A stretch of DNA of 6,967 nt, from positions 1-6,967 of the forward strand of contig CATZIM010000087.1 in NCBI GenBank assembly GCA_958420075.1, given 5' to 3'. The notes under the pieces were generated by a model. That model ran no database searches and was not told the origin of the DNA. It saw only the letters and a list, made by a program, of their open reading frames with translations. The position numbers were made by a program, and so were the translations under genes. Source of the stretch: an uncultured Clostridia bacterium (GTDB lineage Bacteria > Bacillota > Clostridia > Lachnospirales > Anaerotignaceae). This document shows positions 1-5,654 of the stretch, one piece after another (the first letter of the stretch is position 1; each line of letters begins with the position of its first letter).

Positions 1-1051
1 CTCCTTTCGCTTCAATGAAACGGTATCCGGCAGACTTCTGGAGCCGGTTCATGATGGCCAGCCCTTCCCCTTCCAGAGGGAATACTTCCGCGTATACCGT
101 ATCTGCTTCCAAGAAATCGAATTTGCGCAATACTTTGAACAGGTTGGCGCCCACTTCCTCCAGATTTTCCCGACTGCCTACAGACAGAACGATATCCGCT
201 GTATAGCCGTCTTTGGATTCTTCTGTGGCAAGAACGCCGACTTTTTTTCCTGCTGCTTTTTCCTGTGCCGTCAGGGCATTGATCTTCGCCTGTACCCCTT
301 CTCCCCGTACCAGATACACTTCCGCTCTAGGGGAATAATGGGTGTACTTCATGCCGGGGGCTTTGGGACGCAGTCCTTCCTGTGGTTTCTGCAAAATGGC
401 AGGATCTACAGTCACTTCGCCCACAAAAGGCTCCATCATTTCCTTTGTGATGGCACCAGGACGGAGAATCATCGGGGGTGTTACGGAAACGTCTACAATA
501 GTGGATTCCAGTCCCCATTCTGCCGCACCGCCATCGAGAATCATATCAATCTTCCCATCCAGATCGAAAGCCACATGGGACGCCCTTGTGGGGCTGGGCT
601 TGCCGGATGCGTTGGCACTGGGCGCCGCAATGGGCAGACCTGCCGCACGGATCAGCGCCATGGCAACAGGATGAGACGGAAAGCGCACCGCTACCGTATC
701 CAGTCCGCCAGTGACGGAATCAGGCACAATATCCGTTTTGGGAAAGATCATGGTCAATGGACCCGGCCAGAAAGCATCCATAAGTTTCTGCGCCGCCGCA
801 GGAATCTCCCGCACAATGGGACGCAATTCACTGATTTGGGAGATATGCAGGATCAAAGGATTGTCGGAAGGACGACCTTTTGCCAGATAAATGCCTTTGC
901 AGGCTTCACCGTCCAGACCGTTGCCCCCCAAACCATAAACGGTTTCCGTAGGGAAAGCAACCAGACCGCCTCTTTTGAGGATTTCCGCTCCTTCGGCGAT
1001 GACGTCTGCATCGGGCTGCAGGGGGTCAACCTTGCGCAAAATGGTTTTCAT
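1..1051 (-). CDS. tsaC: L-threonylcarbamoyladenylate synthase, long Sua5/YwlC type (3' end cut by window edge)
   Basis: This enzyme makes threonylcarbamoyl-AMP from threonine, bicarbonate and ATP. It is the first step of t6A37 synthesis in tRNAs that read ANN codons, and it acts in the cytosol. The 350 visible codons show an N-terminal YrdC domain with TETVYGLG (35-42), KGRPSDNPL (58-66), WPGPLT (95-100), RFPSHP (123-128), PSANASG (144-150) and ESTIVD (182-187). The linker GMKYTHYSP (233-241) follows, and then a Rossmann-like Sua5 C-terminal domain (about 246-345). The family is usually about 340-350 residues, so only the last few codons and the stop should lie left of the window. The ATG at 1051 fits the family N-terminus. 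It lies 4 bases after the SEC-C stop codon, and the nearest purine-rich stretch (GGAG) is about 15 bases upstream, so translation probably depends on re-initiation. Identification is very secure. Confidence 0.96.
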   Translation of the reverse strand, partial: MKTILRKVDPLQPDADVIAEGAEILKRGGLVAFPTETVYGLGGNGLDGEACKGIYLAKGRPSDNPLILHISQISELRPIVREIPAAAQKLMDAFWPGPLTMIFPKTDIVPDSVTGGLDTVAVRFPSHPVAMALIRAAGLPIAAPSANASGKPSPTRASHVAFDLDGKIDMILDGGAAEWGLESTIVDVSVTPPMILRPGAITKEMMEPFVGEVTVDPAILQKPQEGLRPKAPGMKYTHYSPRAEVYLVRGEGVQAKINALTAQEKAAGKKVGVLATEESKDGYTADIVLSVGSRENLEEVGANLFKVLRKFDFLEADTVYAEVFPLEGEGLAIMNRLQKSAGYRFIEAKG

Positions 1052-1055
1052 ATGC

Positions 1056-1556
1056 TTACAGGTTTGCTCCGCAGCATTTTTTGTATTTTTTGCCGCTGCC
1101 GCAAGGGCAAGGGTCATTGCGTCCGATTTTTTCGCCTTTGACGATGGTTCTGGAGCGTTTCTGTTCCAGTGTCAGACGTTTTCTTGTGTCTGCGTCAAAG
1201 ATGCCGTCCCACTGGGGCAGCTGATACAGGTGTTCTGCATGGTATTCTACCATTTTCTTGAACAGACGTTCAAAGTCGATGTCCAGTACAATGGCTGTAT
1301 CTTCTTCCAGTGTTGTCATTTCGTAAGGTGTAGGCAGTACATCGTTGATGCCGTCCACGAAAGCCACGATTTCTTCTGCTGTCATGGAGAAACGTTCTGC
1401 CAGTTCTTTTACTGTGCCTTCCAGCTTTGTCACCTTATTTGCCAGAATATATTCATAGATGTGCTGTTCCTTGGGCAGGTATTCATCCCAAATCGCATCC
1501 ACACTTCTGCCTTCTTTGGAAAATGCTTTTTCCATCCAGCTTTCATACAAACTCAT
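1056..1556 (-). CDS. SEC-C metal-binding motif protein
   Basis: This is a 166-residue protein of unknown specific role. It ends in a canonical SEC-C zinc motif, CxCx8CC (C150, C152, C161, C162), preceded by GRNDP. The motif is known from the SecA C-terminus and from many stand-alone proteins, where it binds zinc and often contacts other proteins or ribosomes. The first 140 residues look mainly helical and acidic; I recognise no further domain there. The ATG at 1556 is chosen because AAAGGAG lies 9 bases upstream and a promoter fits just beyond. The frame stays open upstream to 1715, but that extension would cross the promoter and has no ribosome binding site. The gene heads a unit with the Sua5 gene, which follows after 4 bases. 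The neighbour suggests a link to translation or tRNA quality, but this is only inference. Confidence 0.88.
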   Translation of the reverse strand: MSLYESWMEKAFSKEGRSVDAIWDEYLPKEQHIYEYILANKVTKLEGTVKELAERFSMTAEEIVAFVDGINDVLPTPYEMTTLEEDTAIVLDIDFERLFKKMVEYHAEHLYQLPQWDGIFDADTRKRLTLEQKRSRTIVKGEKIGRNDPCPCGSGKKYKKCCGANL

Positions 1557-1614
1557 ATCATTTCTCTCCTTTAACTTTATCATCCATTCTTTCGCAAAAA
1601 ACTTGCTCTTTGCA

Positions 1615-1643
1615 ATCATAATATAATTTGGCCCGATTTGCAA
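1615..1643 (-). promoter_or_regulatory. Sigma-A-like promoter for SEC-C/tsaC unit
   Basis: On the minus strand there is a -35 box TTGCAA (1643-1638), a 17-base spacer, and a -10 box TATGAT (1620-1615). This would start RNA near 1608 and give a leader of about 50 bases before the ATG at 1556. The spacing is ideal and both boxes are close to consensus. Confidence 0.6.
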
Positions 1644-1714
1644 CAAAAAATAGCAATTCCGCCTTGCTGCCCCCCAAAAATCCGTAAAAAAACACAGGTA
1701 CACTGTAAGGGGCA

Positions 1715-1812
1715 TCTTCAGAAGAAAACAAAAAAAGCTGAAATTCTTATCATAACAGAGGATTTCAGCTTTCTTATTTTATAGAGATATTGGATATGTT
1801 TTCTTCTGAAGA
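1715..1812. repeat. 98-bp element with 16-bp perfect inverted ends
   Basis: Positions 1715-1730 (starting TCTTCAGAAGAAAAC) are exactly the reverse complement of 1797-1812. The repeats enclose the terminator hairpin almost centrally. Each arm also contains a near-palindrome, TCTTCnGAAGA. No clear target-site duplication flanks the element: there is GGCA on the left and CAGC on the right. It could be a small non-autonomous mobile element, a protein-binding site or an elaborate terminator. The sequence alone does not decide. Confidence 0.6.
1725..1772 (-). terminator. Intrinsic terminator downstream of Usp-like gene
   Basis: An 11-bp perfect stem (1772-1762 with 1744-1734) carries AAAGCTGAAAT and its complement. 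On the minus strand it is followed by an interrupted T run (1736-1725). It lies 128 bases after the Usp-like stop codon. The stem can be lengthened by four more pairs, including G-U pairs, if read on the plus strand, but no plus-strand gene leads into it. It is flanked symmetrically by a longer inverted repeat. Confidence 0.75.
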
Positions 1813-1820
1813 CAGCCGTC

Positions 1821-1876
1821 GCAATTCCCCTTAAGAAATCAAGAAAAAAAGCAATGTTTTCTTAAGGAGAATTTGC
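1821..1876 (-). repeat. Long hairpin with 18 pairs and a 19-base loop
   Basis: Positions 1821-1838 pair with 1858-1876. There is a perfect 10-bp core (CCTTAAGAAA and its complement at 1829-1838 and 1858-1867), then one imperfect position (1828/1868), five more pairs, one bulged base (1874) and two final G-C pairs. The imperfect position is C-A on the plus strand but G-U in RNA from the minus strand, so the fold is better in the Usp-like transcript. It sits 23 bases after the Usp-like stop codon, has no T run, and could protect the mRNA 3' end. Confidence 0.55.
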
Positions 1877-1899
1877 TTAAGCATCCTGTGTTTTTTCGG

Positions 1900-2310
1900 T
1901 CATACTGCCGCAGCAGCCAATTCTCTTTCGGAAAGAAGGCAGGTGCCCGGCGGCAAAAGTGCCGCAATCCGCTCCAGCAATTCTTTCCAGATGGATTTTT
2001 TCTCTTTTTTCACTGGCGGCTCCAACAGCACGCCTGTAATGTCTTTTTCTCTGGCAAAGCGGCTGATGTAAGCTGCCACGTCCTGCTCACAGCACAGGCA
2101 GACCTGGCCGCCCAGCCGGCATCCATAATCTGCCAGCCGCTGCATTTCGTACATTTCTCCGCTTTCCAATATATTTTCGCCCTGCGCTACATGCAAGATG
2201 TATAATTCCCCGTTGCCTGCCTCTGCGGCATCTTTGGCCAGTTCCATGAATCTTTTGGATTCTTTCCCGGCTGTTACCAGCACCAGTATGTTTTCTTTTT
2301 TTGTTTTCAT
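1900..2310 (-). CDS. Small Usp-like (universal stress protein fold) protein
   Basis: This is a 136-residue protein. Its first half resembles the Usp domain, especially the version in KdpD sensor kinases: a first strand at about 8-14, a helix at about 17-31, then the strand ELYILHV (35-41). The strand ITGVLLEP (91-98) and the final strand near 124-127 match the rest of the fold. The nucleotide-binding motif of ATP-type Usp proteins (Gx2Gx9G[S/T]) is absent, since a Lys-rich segment, residues 99-109, stands in its place, so ATP binding is not expected. It is unusually rich in cysteine, with C64, then CLCC at 71-74, then C124. The start at 2310 is well fixed by AAGGAGG 8 bases upstream. It appears to be transcribed alone, with a hairpin in its leader and a terminator region after it. 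The family assignment is moderate and the function is unknown. Confidence 0.6.
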   Translation of the reverse strand: MKTKKENILVLVTAGKESKRFMELAKDAAEAGNGELYILHVAQGENILESGEMYEMQRLADYGCRLGGQVCLCCEQDVAAYISRFAREKDITGVLLEPPVKKEKKSIWKELLERIAALLPPGTCLLSERELAAAAV

Positions 2311-2331
2311 GAAGGTTGCCTCCTTAAATCA

Positions 2332-2356
2332 TTCGCCAGTTTCCCTGTATGGCGAA
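2332..2356. promoter_or_regulatory. Inverted repeat in the leader of the Usp-like gene
   Basis: TTCGCCA (2332-2338) and TGGCGAA (2350-2356) form a perfect 7-bp inverted repeat around 11 bases. It ends 6 bases before the ribosome binding site AAGGAGG (2325-2319). It could be an RNA hairpin that influences ribosome access or mRNA stability, or a DNA operator. Chance occurrence is possible. Confidence 0.4.
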
Positions 2357-2393
2357 ATTTTGTTTTTCAAAAGCTACCATACACTCCATGCTT

Positions 2394-2399
2394 ATCATA
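2394..2399 (-). promoter_or_regulatory. Possible -10 box for the Usp-like gene
   Basis: TATGAT lies within GTTATGATAAG on the minus strand, about 84 bases before the start codon. No good -35 box is found at 16-18 bases. The same GTTATGATA core forms the -10 region upstream of murG. Confidence 0.3.
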
Positions 2400-2446
2400 A
2401 CCCATAAATCTTAGAAAACAGTGGGCATTTCTCTTAATTCTTTCTT

Positions 2447-2487
2447 ACAAAACAAAAGAGAGGACTGGCTTTTGCCACATCCTCTCT
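2447..2487 (-). terminator. Intrinsic terminator after the small lipoprotein gene
   Basis: The stem AGAGAGGA/TCCTCTCT (2457-2464 with 2480-2487) continues, after a small internal loop, into TGGC/GCCA (2466-2469 with 2474-2477) around TTTT. On the minus strand it is followed by a T-rich run broken by single G bases (2457-2447). The stem begins 10 bases beyond the stop codon, so it ends the cyclophilin-lipoprotein transcript. Confidence 0.85.
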
Positions 2488-2497
2488 GCTTTTGTTC

Positions 2498-2989
2498 TTA
2501 TTTTTCTGTCTGGGTATCTTCCTGGAAAGATTCGTCATCCAACTGGTTCTGTGCATCACCGTCTTCCAGCACATTTTCTGTGTCATCTGTCAGATCTTCT
2601 GCAGGCATGTGTGTCACGGAAGCAACGCCATTTTCCAGTGTAAATGTAATGGTGTCACCATCTTCCAGCACAACATTTTCCCAGATCTGTTCTGTGCCGT
2701 CTGTAAATGTCATCTGTACCTGCCAGCCGTTTTCTACCACAGGTACCATGCCGTTTAAGGTAACAGGGACAGAAAAACCGTTTTTCCATTCGGATTCCTT
2801 CAGCATATTATCTGTCCAGTCATCCTCCTCTGTGGGGCGGATTTTCAAAGCAGATGCGCCTTCCCCCGTTTCATTGATGAAAGTCATGTTGTAGGAAACT
2901 TCCTGCTGGGGCACTTCTTCTTTCCCGCAGCCGGCAAAAGCCGCAACAGCACACATCAATGTCAATACCAAAACCAGTTTCTTTCTCAT
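2498..2989 (-). CDS. Small acidic secreted lipoprotein, unknown function
   Basis: This is a 163-residue predicted lipoprotein. It has a basic start (MRKK), a hydrophobic segment (5-18) and the lipobox FAGC, with Cys21 as the lipidated residue, so it should be anchored on the outer face of the membrane. Residues 33-127 look like a single beta-rich domain containing TFINETG (36-42) and EEDDWTDNML (54-63). Similar 'NxTG ... DDW' domains occur in other clostridial lipoproteins of unknown role. The last 35 residues are a very acidic, probably disordered tail. An upstream in-frame ATG at 3004 is possible, but the ATG at 2989 has GAGG 9 bases before it and gives a cleaner signal peptide. The gene follows the cyclophilin stop codon by 27 bases and shares its transcript. 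A joint role at the cell surface is plausible but unproven. Confidence 0.8.
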   Translation of the reverse strand: MRKKLVLVLTLMCAVAAFAGCGKEEVPQQEVSYNMTFINETGEGASALKIRPTEEDDWTDNMLKESEWKNGFSVPVTLNGMVPVVENGWQVQMTFTDGTEQIWENVVLEDGDTITFTLENGVASVTHMPAEDLTDDTENVLEDGDAQNQLDDESFQEDTQTEK

Positions 2990-3016
2990 ATTCCAAATCC
3001 TCATTTCTATCTTTCT

Positions 3017-3799
3017 TTATTCTGCTGTGTAGGGTTCAAATGTGATGCTGTTGATGATCACATCTTCCAGTGGTTTGGAATTTTCATCTACATCCACAGC
3101 AGCGATGGCATCCACTACATCCATTCCTTCAATGACCTGACCGAAAATGGTGTAAGCGTTGCCGTAAACATATTCCAGATGCACTGCACCGCCATGTTCC
3201 CGATAATAGTCCATAACACTGTCGGGATAAAGCTGGCTCAATGTATAAAATTCATCGCCGATGGTCACGCCCATTTCTTCTTCGTTGTTGTCACGGGCAT
3301 CTTCCAGTGTTTTCAGATAATCTTCTGTCACAGTTTTTGCCTGCACGATGAAAAACTGGCTGCCGTTGGTGTTAGGGCCTTTGTTTGCCATGGCAACAGC
3401 GCCGTTATAAAAATGCAGGTTCGGGGAAACTTCATCCTCGAAGTCTTCTCCCCAGCAGCTTTCACCGCCGCTGCCTGTGCCTGTAGGGTCACCGGTCTGA
3501 ATCATAAAGTCCTCAATGACACGATGGAATGTCAATCCGTCATAGTAGCCGTCCTTTGCCAGTGTTTTGAAGTTTTCCACTGCCTTAGGCGCTTCTTCGG
3601 GGAAGAAACGCATTTTCACCACACCTTTGGAGGTGTCGATGACAGCGATTTCCTCGCCTTCCTCGGGCATCTGTGCCTGCAGATTCACATATTCCCCCGT
3701 GGCTTCTGTATCGGTTTCCGCCTGTGCTTCACTGCTGCATCCTGCCGCTGTAAACATCAGAAGTCCTGCCAGAATCAAACTGATATATTTTTTCATCAT
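3017..3799 (-). CDS. Lipoprotein peptidyl-prolyl cis-trans isomerase, cyclophilin type
   Basis: This is a 260-residue surface-anchored cyclophilin, which speeds cis-trans isomerisation of X-Pro bonds and probably helps exported proteins fold. The signal peptide (about 1-20) ends in the lipobox TAAGC (Cys21), followed by an acidic linker to about residue 48. The cyclophilin core carries FHRVI (91-95, catalytic Arg93), FMIQTGD (98-104), MANKGPNTNGSQFF (137-150) and IFGQVIEGMDVVD (218-230). Matching human CypA, Arg55, Gln63, Asn102 and Phe113 correspond to Arg93, Gln101, Asn139 and Phe150. The CypA Trp121 region is changed, with Tyr210 nearest by alignment, and about 50 extra residues (155-205) are inserted before it. 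Two ATG codons stand in tandem at 3799 and 3796; AGGAGG lies 6 or 9 bases upstream, so either could start. A near-consensus promoter precedes the gene and the small lipoprotein gene follows. Confidence 0.94.
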   Translation of the reverse strand: MMKKYISLILAGLLMFTAAGCSSEAQAETDTEATGEYVNLQAQMPEEGEEIAVIDTSKGVVKMRFFPEEAPKAVENFKTLAKDGYYDGLTFHRVIEDFMIQTGDPTGTGSGGESCWGEDFEDEVSPNLHFYNGAVAMANKGPNTNGSQFFIVQAKTVTEDYLKTLEDARDNNEEEMGVTIGDEFYTLSQLYPDSVMDYYREHGGAVHLEYVYGNAYTIFGQVIEGMDVVDAIAAVDVDENSKPLEDVIINSITFEPYTAE

Positions 3800-3826
3800 T
3801 GTTTTCCTCCTGCCTGCTTTTTTTCA

Positions 3827-3840
3827 TCTCATACATGAGA
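3827..3840. promoter_or_regulatory. 14-bp dyad at the cyclophilin transcription start
   Basis: TCTCAT-AC-ATGAGA is a perfect 6+2+6 dyad. It lies just downstream of the -10 box and covers the expected start of transcription near 3837. Position and symmetry suit a repressor operator, but the length is within what chance can produce. Confidence 0.35.
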
Positions 3841-3843
3841 AAT

Positions 3844-3873
3844 ATTGTATTACACGCAAAAAGTCTGTGTCAA
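3844..3873 (-). promoter_or_regulatory. Sigma-A promoter of the cyclophilin-lipoprotein unit
   Basis: On the minus strand there is a perfect -35 box TTGACA (3873-3868), an 18-base spacer and a -10 box TACAAT (3849-3844). The -35 box begins 22 bases after the murG stop codon. I see no terminator between murG and this promoter, so some murG transcripts may run on into the cyclophilin gene. Confidence 0.75.
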
Positions 3874-3894
3874 TTTGTTTTTCTTAAATCTTTA

Positions 3895-4953
3895 TTAAAA
3901 TTGGCGGATCAGCGCCATGACTGCTTCCACGCCGTTATTCTGGGTGCTCTTTTCCATGGCTGCAATATAGGTTTCCCTGTTTGCATAAAGTTCACGCACT
4001 TTTGCTTCCATAGTTTCCGCTGTCAGTTCTTCTTCCGGCAGTACCATGGCAAAGCCCTGTTTTTCGTAGGACGCAGCATTCAGAATCTGGTCGCCGCGGC
4101 TTGCTTTCGCAGAAAGAGGAATCAGCAAATGGGGCTTTTTCAGCGCCAAAAACTCGGAGATAGAGTTGCTGCCTGCACGAGCGATGATGACATCTGTTGC
4201 CGCGAACAGATCTGCCAGCTCATCGGTGACATATTCAAACTGGCGGTATCCCTTTGTGCCTTCCAGACTTTCTTCCTTATGGCCTTTGCCGCAAAGATGG
4301 ATGATGTCAAAATCCTTCAGCAAAGAAGGCAGGCTTTCCCGCAGAGCGTCGTTGAGCTTCACTGCCCCCAGAGAGCCGCCCATCTGCAGCAGAACAGGCT
4401 TTGTGCCGTCAAAACCACAGATTTCCAGACCTTTCTGTCTGTCTCCTTTGAACAGTTCCGCACGGATAGGTGTGCCTGTGTGTATGCCTTTTTCCTTGGG
4501 AACATATTTCAGTGTTTCCGGGAATGTGGTGCAGACTGTTTTTGCAAAAGGCATGGCAATTTTGTTTGCCAGACCCGGTGTAATATCAGATTCGTGAATG
4601 ATAACGGGAATTTTGTTTTTCTTTGCCCCCAGTACCACAGGCACTGCCACAAAGCCGCCTTTGGAAAATACCAGATCCGGTTTCAGTTTTTTCAGCAGTT
4701 TGGTGGCTTCGCTGACGCCTTTTACCACACGGAACATATCCGTGATATTCTGTCTGGACAGATAACGGCGCAGTTTCCCTGTAGGGATACTGTAATAAGG
4801 CACGCCTTCCGCTTCAATGAGTTTCTTTTCAATGCCGTTTTCGGAGCCGATATACAAAACCTCCCAGCCTTCCTGCCGCAGCAAAGGCAGGATCGCCAGA
4901 TTGGGCGTCACATGACCCGCTGTGCCGCCGCCTGTCAATACAATTCGTTTCAT
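3895..4953 (-). CDS. murG: UDP-GlcNAc:lipid I N-acetylglucosaminyltransferase MurG
   Basis: MurG transfers GlcNAc from UDP-GlcNAc to undecaprenyl-PP-MurNAc-pentapeptide, making lipid II on the cytoplasmic face of the membrane. The protein has 352 residues, close to the usual length, in two Rossmann domains. The N-terminal domain shows GGGTAGHVTP (8-17), TGKLRRY (58-64), KGGF (98-101) and HESDITPGLANK (120-131). The C-terminal donor-binding domain shows GGSLGA (192-197), CGKG (221-224), RAGSNSISEF (259-268) and RGDQILNA (286-293). The HESD and GDQILNA variants resemble the second MurG type known from Bacillus cereus group species, rather than the HEQN type of classical division clusters. None of the mur or fts genes of a dcw cluster is nearby. 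The start at 4953 has AGGGGTG 8 bases upstream. A promoter fits upstream, and the gene diverges from the ferritin-like gene. Confidence 0.95.
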   Translation of the reverse strand: MKRIVLTGGGTAGHVTPNLAILPLLRQEGWEVLYIGSENGIEKKLIEAEGVPYYSIPTGKLRRYLSRQNITDMFRVVKGVSEATKLLKKLKPDLVFSKGGFVAVPVVLGAKKNKIPVIIHESDITPGLANKIAMPFAKTVCTTFPETLKYVPKEKGIHTGTPIRAELFKGDRQKGLEICGFDGTKPVLLQMGGSLGAVKLNDALRESLPSLLKDFDIIHLCGKGHKEESLEGTKGYRQFEYVTDELADLFAATDVIIARAGSNSISEFLALKKPHLLIPLSAKASRGDQILNAASYEKQGFAMVLPEEELTAETMEAKVRELYANRETYIAAMEKSTQNNGVEAVMALIRQF

Positions 4954-4995
4954 AGAGAATTCACCCCTGTAATATACTATTTTTCACTGTTTCCT

Positions 4996-5025
4996 ATCAT
5001 AACAGAAAAAATGGGCAACTGCCAG
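4996..5025 (-). promoter_or_regulatory. Probable murG promoter
   Basis: On the minus strand a -35-like box CTGGCA (5025-5020) is followed after 18 bases by TATGAT (5001-4996). RNA would start near 4989, 36 bases before the ATG. AT-rich inverted repeats surround it: CAGAAAAAA (5003-5011) with TTTTTTCTG (5036-5044), and CAGAA (5023-5027) with TTCTG (5031-5035). These may be incidental in such A/T runs. Confidence 0.45.
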
Positions 5026-5066
5026 AAGATTTCTGTTTTTTCTGAAAAAAAGCCGATTTTATGCAA

Positions 5067-5095
5067 GTCCCACCTTTTTGCCGCATAGATATGAT
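5067..5095 (+). promoter_or_regulatory. Possible promoter of the ferritin-like gene
   Basis: TATGAT (5090-5095) is a good -10 box 28 bases before the ATG. The hexamer 17 bases upstream, GTCCCA (5067-5072), matches the -35 consensus at only three positions. The promoter would diverge from that of murG, with about 40 bases between their -35 boxes. Confidence 0.35.
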
Positions 5096-5122
5096 AGAAA
5101 AAAGCAAAGGAGACTGACAAAC

Positions 5123-5632
5123 ATGTACCCATATAATCGCAATACCCATTATTTCCAGCGGCAGAGCCTGACAGCACGGGAAGCCAAAGACCCTGCCATT
5201 GCAGAACTGGCAGAGGACGACCGCCTTCTTGCCCTGCTGAAAGTTGCCGCAGAGGAAACATCCCAGCTTGCCAACCGTTACCGCCGCTTGCTGACGGAAG
5301 CCCCTGTGCTCTCCCCTTCTGCCGATATGCTCAAATCCATGTATCTGGATGAGAAAAAGCATCTGAAAAACCTCCGGGAAGCCCTGTTTCTCATCACCGG
5401 CGAAACACCGGAAACCCCTGACGAAAGCCAGACCCCTTCCACACTGGAAGTCATCGACCCCAAAACCTATCTGGAGGAAACCCTTATGCAGGAACTGGAT
5501 GCGGCGGATTTCTACCGGAATTTCTTTCTGGCAGTGCCCGATGGTGCCCTTCGTGACCTGTTTTTCGAGATTCTCACAGATAAGCAAAGTCACGCCAACG
5601 CATTGACCTATCTGTTCAGCAAATATTTTTGA
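5123..5632 (+). CDS. Ferritin-like four-helix protein
   Basis: This is a 169-residue soluble protein with the layout of a ferritin-like (rubrerythrin-type) bundle. The helices lie at about 24-57, 65-92, 113-136 and 139-168, with a Pro/Thr-rich loop (93-108) between the second and third. Candidate di-metal ligands are Glu44 or Glu45 in the first helix, ExxH (Glu77, His80) in the second, Glu124 in the third and His157 in the fourth. The fourth helix reads D153-KQS-H157, so the usual Glu three residues before His is a Lys and an Asp sits four before. The metal site may therefore be altered. There is no rubredoxin-like CxxC domain. The ATG at 5123 is chosen for AAAGGAG 10 bases upstream; the longer frame back to 5078 would run through that site. 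Rubrerythrin relatives deal with peroxide or iron, but activity here is unproven. Confidence 0.72.
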   Translation: MYPYNRNTHYFQRQSLTAREAKDPAIAELAEDDRLLALLKVAAEETSQLANRYRRLLTEAPVLSPSADMLKSMYLDEKKHLKNLREALFLITGETPETPDESQTPSTLEVIDPKTYLEETLMQELDAADFYRNFFLAVPDGALRDLFFEILTDKQSHANALTYLFSKYF

Positions 5633-5654
5633 ACAAAAATCTGTGCAATCTTCT

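Larger units (their letters stand above)
1557..1899. other. 343-base intergenic region without a gene
   Basis: This gap lies between the SEC-C start and the stop of the Usp-like gene. Read on the minus strand it holds, in order, an 18-bp hairpin (1876-1821), a terminator inside a 16-bp inverted repeat (1812-1715), about 70 bases with no recognisable feature (1714-1644), the SEC-C promoter (1643-1615) and its leader. The hexamer CTTAAG occurs three times, at 1830, 1861 and 1876. I see no credible small gene on either strand. Confidence 0.6.

Noticed and set aside
338..1141. A 267-codon open frame on the plus strand opposite the Sua5 gene
   Set aside because: The complement encodes all the YrdC/Sua5 motifs in order. 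This frame shows no family pattern and overlaps two real genes.
1557..1715. Upstream extension of the SEC-C frame to an ATG at 1715
   Set aside because: The extension would cover a good promoter and leader, starts inside the inverted repeat, and has no ribosome binding site. The ATG at 1556 has AAAGGAG at proper spacing.
3799..5088. A 429-codon open frame on the plus strand opposite murG
   Set aside because: It is antisense to the whole of murG, is rich in Cys, Phe and His without any domain pattern, and has no ribosome binding site. The opposite strand encodes an unmistakable MurG.
5078..5122. Longer start for the ferritin-like gene at 5078
   Set aside because: The added residues are basic and unlike the family, there is no ribosome binding site for that ATG, and the stretch holds the -10 box and the AAAGGAG used by the ATG at 5123.
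5626..5641. ATTTTTG-AA-CAAAAAT dyad after the ferritin-like gene as a terminator
   Set aside because: It has only A/T pairs apart from one G-C, a two-base loop that cannot form a normal hairpin, and no following T tract.
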